From CAG-488 sp963625295 (GTDB lineage: Bacteria; Bacillota; Clostridia; Oscillospirales; Acutalibacteraceae), in assembly GCA_963625295.1 (NCBI GenBank), contig CAVFTC010000085.1, forward strand, positions 1-7,742: DNA of 7,742 nt, given 5' to 3'. A program made the translations under genes and the position numbers. Every line of letters starts with the position of its first letter. The first letter of the stretch is position 1. Shown in pieces: positions 5,921-7,742 of the stretch. The notes under the pieces were generated by a model. That model worked only from the letters and a program-made list of their open reading frames with translations. It made no database searches and was not told the origin of the DNA.

Positions 5921-5950
5921 ATTTTACCATATATAATGTATAGTTGTCAA
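5921..5950 (-). promoter_or_regulatory. Promoter of dusB
   Basis: On the minus strand TTGACA (5950-5945) lies 18 bp from TAAAAT (5926-5921), preceded by TGG to give an extended -10. The leader would be very short (about 10-15 nt), just enough to carry the GGTGAT ribosome binding site. Confidence 0.65.
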
Positions 5951-5967
5951 AAGGGTTTTTGCACGGA

Positions 5968-6183
5968 TTATTTTTTGTATCTTTTAGGGCATTCGGTTTG
6001 TTTAAGAATATAGTCAATGTTGACATTGTATAGGTCGGCGAGCGCAACAAGAAGCTCGTCCGTGAGCGGCTGCACGCCCGTTTCAATGTAGCTGTATTTT
6101 CTTTGCGTAATACCGATTTTGTCGGCAACATTCTGCTGCGTGAAATCATTGTCCTCCCGCAGATCCTTAATTCTGTTTTCCAT
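5968..6183 (-). CDS. Small XRE-family helix-turn-helix regulator
   Basis: A 71-residue DNA-binding protein that is essentially one Cro/C1-type HTH domain (residues ~4-62). The recognition motif TQQNVADKIGITQRKYSYIE (15-34) is characteristic, followed by helix 4-5 residues typical of the family (ELLVALADLYNVNIDYIL). There is no effector or dimerisation domain beyond this, so it probably binds operators as a dimer of the bare domain. The ATG at 6183 is chosen because GGTGAT lies 4 bases upstream; an in-frame GTG at 6192 overlaps that site and is less likely. It is divergent from the cohesin-like surface gene. TAGATAA repeats in the shared control region are plausible binding sites, suggesting autoregulation and control of the neighbour (inference). 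Confidence 0.88.
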   Translation of the reverse strand: MENRIKDLREDNDFTQQNVADKIGITQRKYSYIETGVQPLTDELLVALADLYNVNIDYILKQTECPKRYKK

Positions 6184-6199
6184 TATAATCACCGGAAAT

Positions 6200-6223
6200 A
6201 TTTTATAATAGATAAATATTATC
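6200..6223 (-). promoter_or_regulatory. Possible promoter of the XRE gene
   Basis: TAAAAT on the minus strand (6205-6200) sits where the dusB -10 sits relative to its start codon, in a matching sequence. No good -35 lies 17-18 bp upstream (only TCAATA). The spacer is filled by the palindrome at 6209-6225, so the promoter would be weak and readily blocked by a protein bound there. Confidence 0.4.
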
Positions 6224-6280
6224 TATTGACATTTAGATAAAAATTAACTATAATATGAAACGATAGATAAAATCTATCTA
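6209..6280. promoter_or_regulatory. TAGATAA operator-like sites in the divergent control region
   Basis: TAGATAA-ATA-TTATCTA (6209-6225) is a perfect 7-bp inverted repeat next to the -35 of the surface gene. A single TAGATAA half-site lies between -35 and -10 (6234-6240). GATAGAT-AAA-ATCTATC (6262-6278) is a second 7-bp inverted repeat at the expected transcription start. Both palindromes have a 3-bp spacer. This layout suits a small XRE dimer that blocks both promoters. The link to the adjacent regulator is inferred from proximity. Confidence 0.6.
6226..6254 (+). promoter_or_regulatory. Consensus promoter of the cohesin-like surface gene
   Basis: TTGACA (6226-6231) and TATAAT (6249-6254) are both exact consensus hexamers with the ideal 17-bp spacing. 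Transcription would start near 6261, leaving a ~64-nt leader. A promoter this strong, bracketed by repeated half-sites, suggests the gene is held down by a repressor. Confidence 0.85.
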
Positions 6281-6324
6281 AGACAGTGGGGAAGATACAA
6301 ATACAAAGAATAGGAGAGGGTTAT

Positions 6325-7742
6325 ATGGTTAAGGAAAGAAAAATGAGGCTTACGGCTGTCGTTCTGGCTGTCGTAATGCTGCTCGGCATGGTATCTGCCG
6401 TTGTATTAGCGCAAACGGGAATTATCGCCAAGGCGGCGAATGTGGCTGTTTTTTCGTTGAGCATTGTCAGCGAAACAAGCAGTGAGGTTAAGGTGTCATT
6501 CAACCTTGAAAGCGGAAGCTTCGCGACGTTGGATTGGCAGGTTAATGCAAGCGATTGGGATTCGTATCCCAAAACAACCGGACTGTCGCTTACATCAATT
6601 GAAAGGGCGCAAAACTATAAGGATTTTGTTTCTTTACATGAAGATGATGAAGTGAGTCCGATGATTGCTTTAAACAAAAATACCGGAAGAGTCGCTTTTG
6701 TTTCTGGATTATATCCATATGATGTAATCGGTTCAATGCTTATATACACATTTACCAAGTCGTCATCTGCAAAGGCTAATGTTTCGCCGAGTGATTTTTT
6801 TGCTGAAATTCCTTCATGCACAGACTGGGATAATAACTCTTGCACACCCGAACTTATAAATAAAATCCCCGAGCCGCCGACAACCGAGTCGACAACGACA
6901 GAGCCGGACGATGTGACGACGACCGAGTGGGACGATGTGACGACGACCAAGCCAGCCGCAGAAGCCCCTGTCTTTTCCGTAACAAAAATCAGTGAGACAA
7001 AGGACGAAGTTAAGCTTTCCTTCAACCTTGAAAGCGGAAGCTTCACGGCGTTGGATTGGCAGGTTAATGCAAGCGATTGGAATCATGTAGACAGAACTAC
7101 AGGACTGACGCTGTCATCGATTGAAAAGGCGCAAAACTATAAGGATTTTGTTTCTTTACATGAAGATGATGATGTGACCCCGATGGTCGTATTTAACAAA
7201 GCTAATGGAAGAGCCAGCTTTGGTTCGCGCTCTCCATATGATGTAATCGGTTCAATGTTTATATTCACATTTAAAAAGACATCATCTGCAAAGGCTAATG
7301 TTTCGCCGAGTGATTTTTTTGCTGAAATTACTTCATGCGCGGATAGTGATGGAAACTCTTGCACGCCGAAAATTACCTTGAATTGGGAAGTTGAGGAATG
7401 CAAGCATGTGTTCTCGCATATAACAGCTACGGCAACATGCTCAAGCGAGGGCTCGGAATATGATATTTGCACCAAGTGCCGAGAAATTTTCAATTATACA
7501 AAAATTGCAAAGAAAGCACATGCATGGAGCAGCTGGACAACAACCGTACAGCCGACGGTGAAAACAGAGGGCTACGAGGTTCGCATGTGCACGGTGTGCG
7601 AAACTGTTGAAACAAGGAAGATCCCCAAAATAACAGCAAATGTAAAAGCTGTTTCGTTCAGCGACATCACGCTGAATTACAAGAAATCTACAACCATTAC
7701 ACCGAACATAACCGCTGACAAAGACGCAGAGTACACGGTGAA
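6325..7742 (+). CDS. Secreted surface protein with two cohesin-like repeats and Cys-rich modules (3' end cut by the window)
   Basis: The reading frame is open from the ATG at 6325 to the right edge, giving 472 visible residues. AGGAG (6312-6316) lies 8 bases upstream. A signal peptide is clear: positive start MVKERKMR, hydrophobic core 9-29, and cleavage probably after A29 or A38. Two homologous beta-rich domains follow (about 42-177 and 216-350). They share SFNLESGSF, LDWQVNASDW, AQNYKDFVSLHEDDD, PYDVIGSM and KANVSPSDFFAEI, and each ends with a Cys pair around an acidic DxDxN-like loop. The pattern suggests a cohesin-like Ig fold, but this is not certain. A Thr/Pro/Glu linker (~184-215) joins them. 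Two Cys modules (359-~440, CxxC type) and the start of a Big2-like domain follow, paralleling the C-terminal half of the protein at 94-2271. Function is unknown; binding at the cell surface is inferred. It is probably regulated by the divergent XRE gene. Confidence 0.85.
   Translation, partial: MVKERKMRLTAVVLAVVMLLGMVSAVVLAQTGIIAKAANVAVFSLSIVSETSSEVKVSFNLESGSFATLDWQVNASDWDSYPKTTGLSLTSIERAQNYKDFVSLHEDDEVSPMIALNKNTGRVAFVSGLYPYDVIGSMLIYTFTKSSSAKANVSPSDFFAEIPSCTDWDNNSCTPELINKIPEPPTTESTTTEPDDVTTTEWDDVTTTKPAAEAPVFSVTKISETKDEVKLSFNLESGSFTALDWQVNASDWNHVDRTTGLTLSSIEKAQNYKDFVSLHEDDDVTPMVVFNKANGRASFGSRSPYDVIGSMFIFTFKKTSSAKANVSPSDFFAEITSCADSDGNSCTPKITLNWEVEECKHVFSHITATATCSSEGSEYDICTKCREIFNYTKIAKKAHAWSSWTTTVQPTVKTEGYEVRMCTVCETVETRKIPKITANVKAVSFSDITLNYKKSTTITPNITADKDAEYTV
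6448..7377 (+). repeat. Tandem ~520-bp intragenic repeat encoding cohesin-like domains
   Basis: Two domain-coding copies, from about 6448 and 6970, are offset by 522 bp (519 bp after a one-codon indel). Blocks such as 6606-6650 against 7128-7172 and 6771-6811 against 7290-7330 are almost identical even at synonymous sites. Other parts differ (GLYPYD versus SRSPYD). This indicates recent duplication or gene conversion within the gene. Confidence 0.8.
6907..6954 (+). repeat. 24-bp tandem repeat in the Thr-rich linker
   Basis: Two copies of a 24-bp unit (6907-6930, 6931-6954) begin GACGATGTGACGACGACC and encode DDVTTTEW and DDVTTTKP. They lie in the linker between the two cohesin-like domains, whose length could vary in whole 8-residue steps. 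Confidence 0.7.

Larger units (their letters stand above)
5902..6205. repeat. Matching leader sequences upstream of dusB and the XRE gene
   Basis: The 25 bp covering the start codon, ribosome binding site and -10 of dusB (5902-5926) reappear upstream of the XRE gene (6181-6205). Both read CATTA, then AATCACCGG, then AAATATTTTA, with one base gained and one lost. The XRE coding region lies between the two copies. This could reflect duplication of the dusB leader when the regulator was acquired, or a preferred short-leader arrangement. Confidence 0.45.

Noticed and set aside
6615..7493. Open frames on - opposite the cohesin-like gene, with similar sequences in both
   Set aside because: Their similarity mirrors the duplicated domains on the + strand; the + frame is continuous, with a signal peptide and ribosome binding site.

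Overview
The window looks like chromosomal DNA from a Gram-positive gut anaerobe of the Clostridia, most likely Oscillospirales / Ruminococcaceae-like (a relative of [Eubacterium] siraeum or Ruminococcus). This is inference. It rests on the archaeal/eukaryotic-type short prolyl-tRNA synthetase, strong AGGAG/GGTGAT ribosome binding sites, consensus sigma-A promoters, and large secreted proteins built of GLUG, Cys-rich and Big2-type modules with a C-terminal LFGWIWY end.

Layout, left to right. (1) A secreted 725-residue surface protein on + (94-2271), with its own promoter, a phased operator-like palindrome cluster and a strong terminator. (2) A gene-free stretch (2333-2640) of repeat material: a MITE-like inverted-repeat unit rich in TCTAAAA heptads, then two small hairpins. 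(3) A minus-strand housekeeping operon, acpP then proS (4386-2692), starting at a perfect-looking promoter (4620-4592) and ending at a 15-bp hairpin (2641-2680). (4) A 550-bp intergenic region holding a ~168-bp near-palindrome that forms almost the whole acpP leader, then four co-oriented, helically phased DnaA-box-like TGTGGAAAA motifs interleaved with hairpins, and an AT-rich tract. (5) dusB on - (4939-5904). (6) A tiny XRE regulator on - (5968-6183), divergent from (7) a second secreted protein on + (6325 to beyond the right edge), with two near-identical cohesin-like repeats, a Thr-rich linker, Cys-rich modules and the start of a Big2-like domain.

How the parts fit. acpP/proS and dusB are core functions (fatty-acid carrier, tRNA charging, tRNA modification). 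The two outer genes encode cell-surface proteins that share the same C-terminal Cys-module plus Big2 design. The XRE gene and the second surface gene share a 140-bp divergent control region with repeated TAGATAA half-sites around a consensus promoter, so the small protein is a good candidate regulator of that surface gene. The least explained signals are the palindromic acpP leader, with a related short copy serving as the proS terminator, and the TGTGGAAAA/hairpin array between acpP and dusB.
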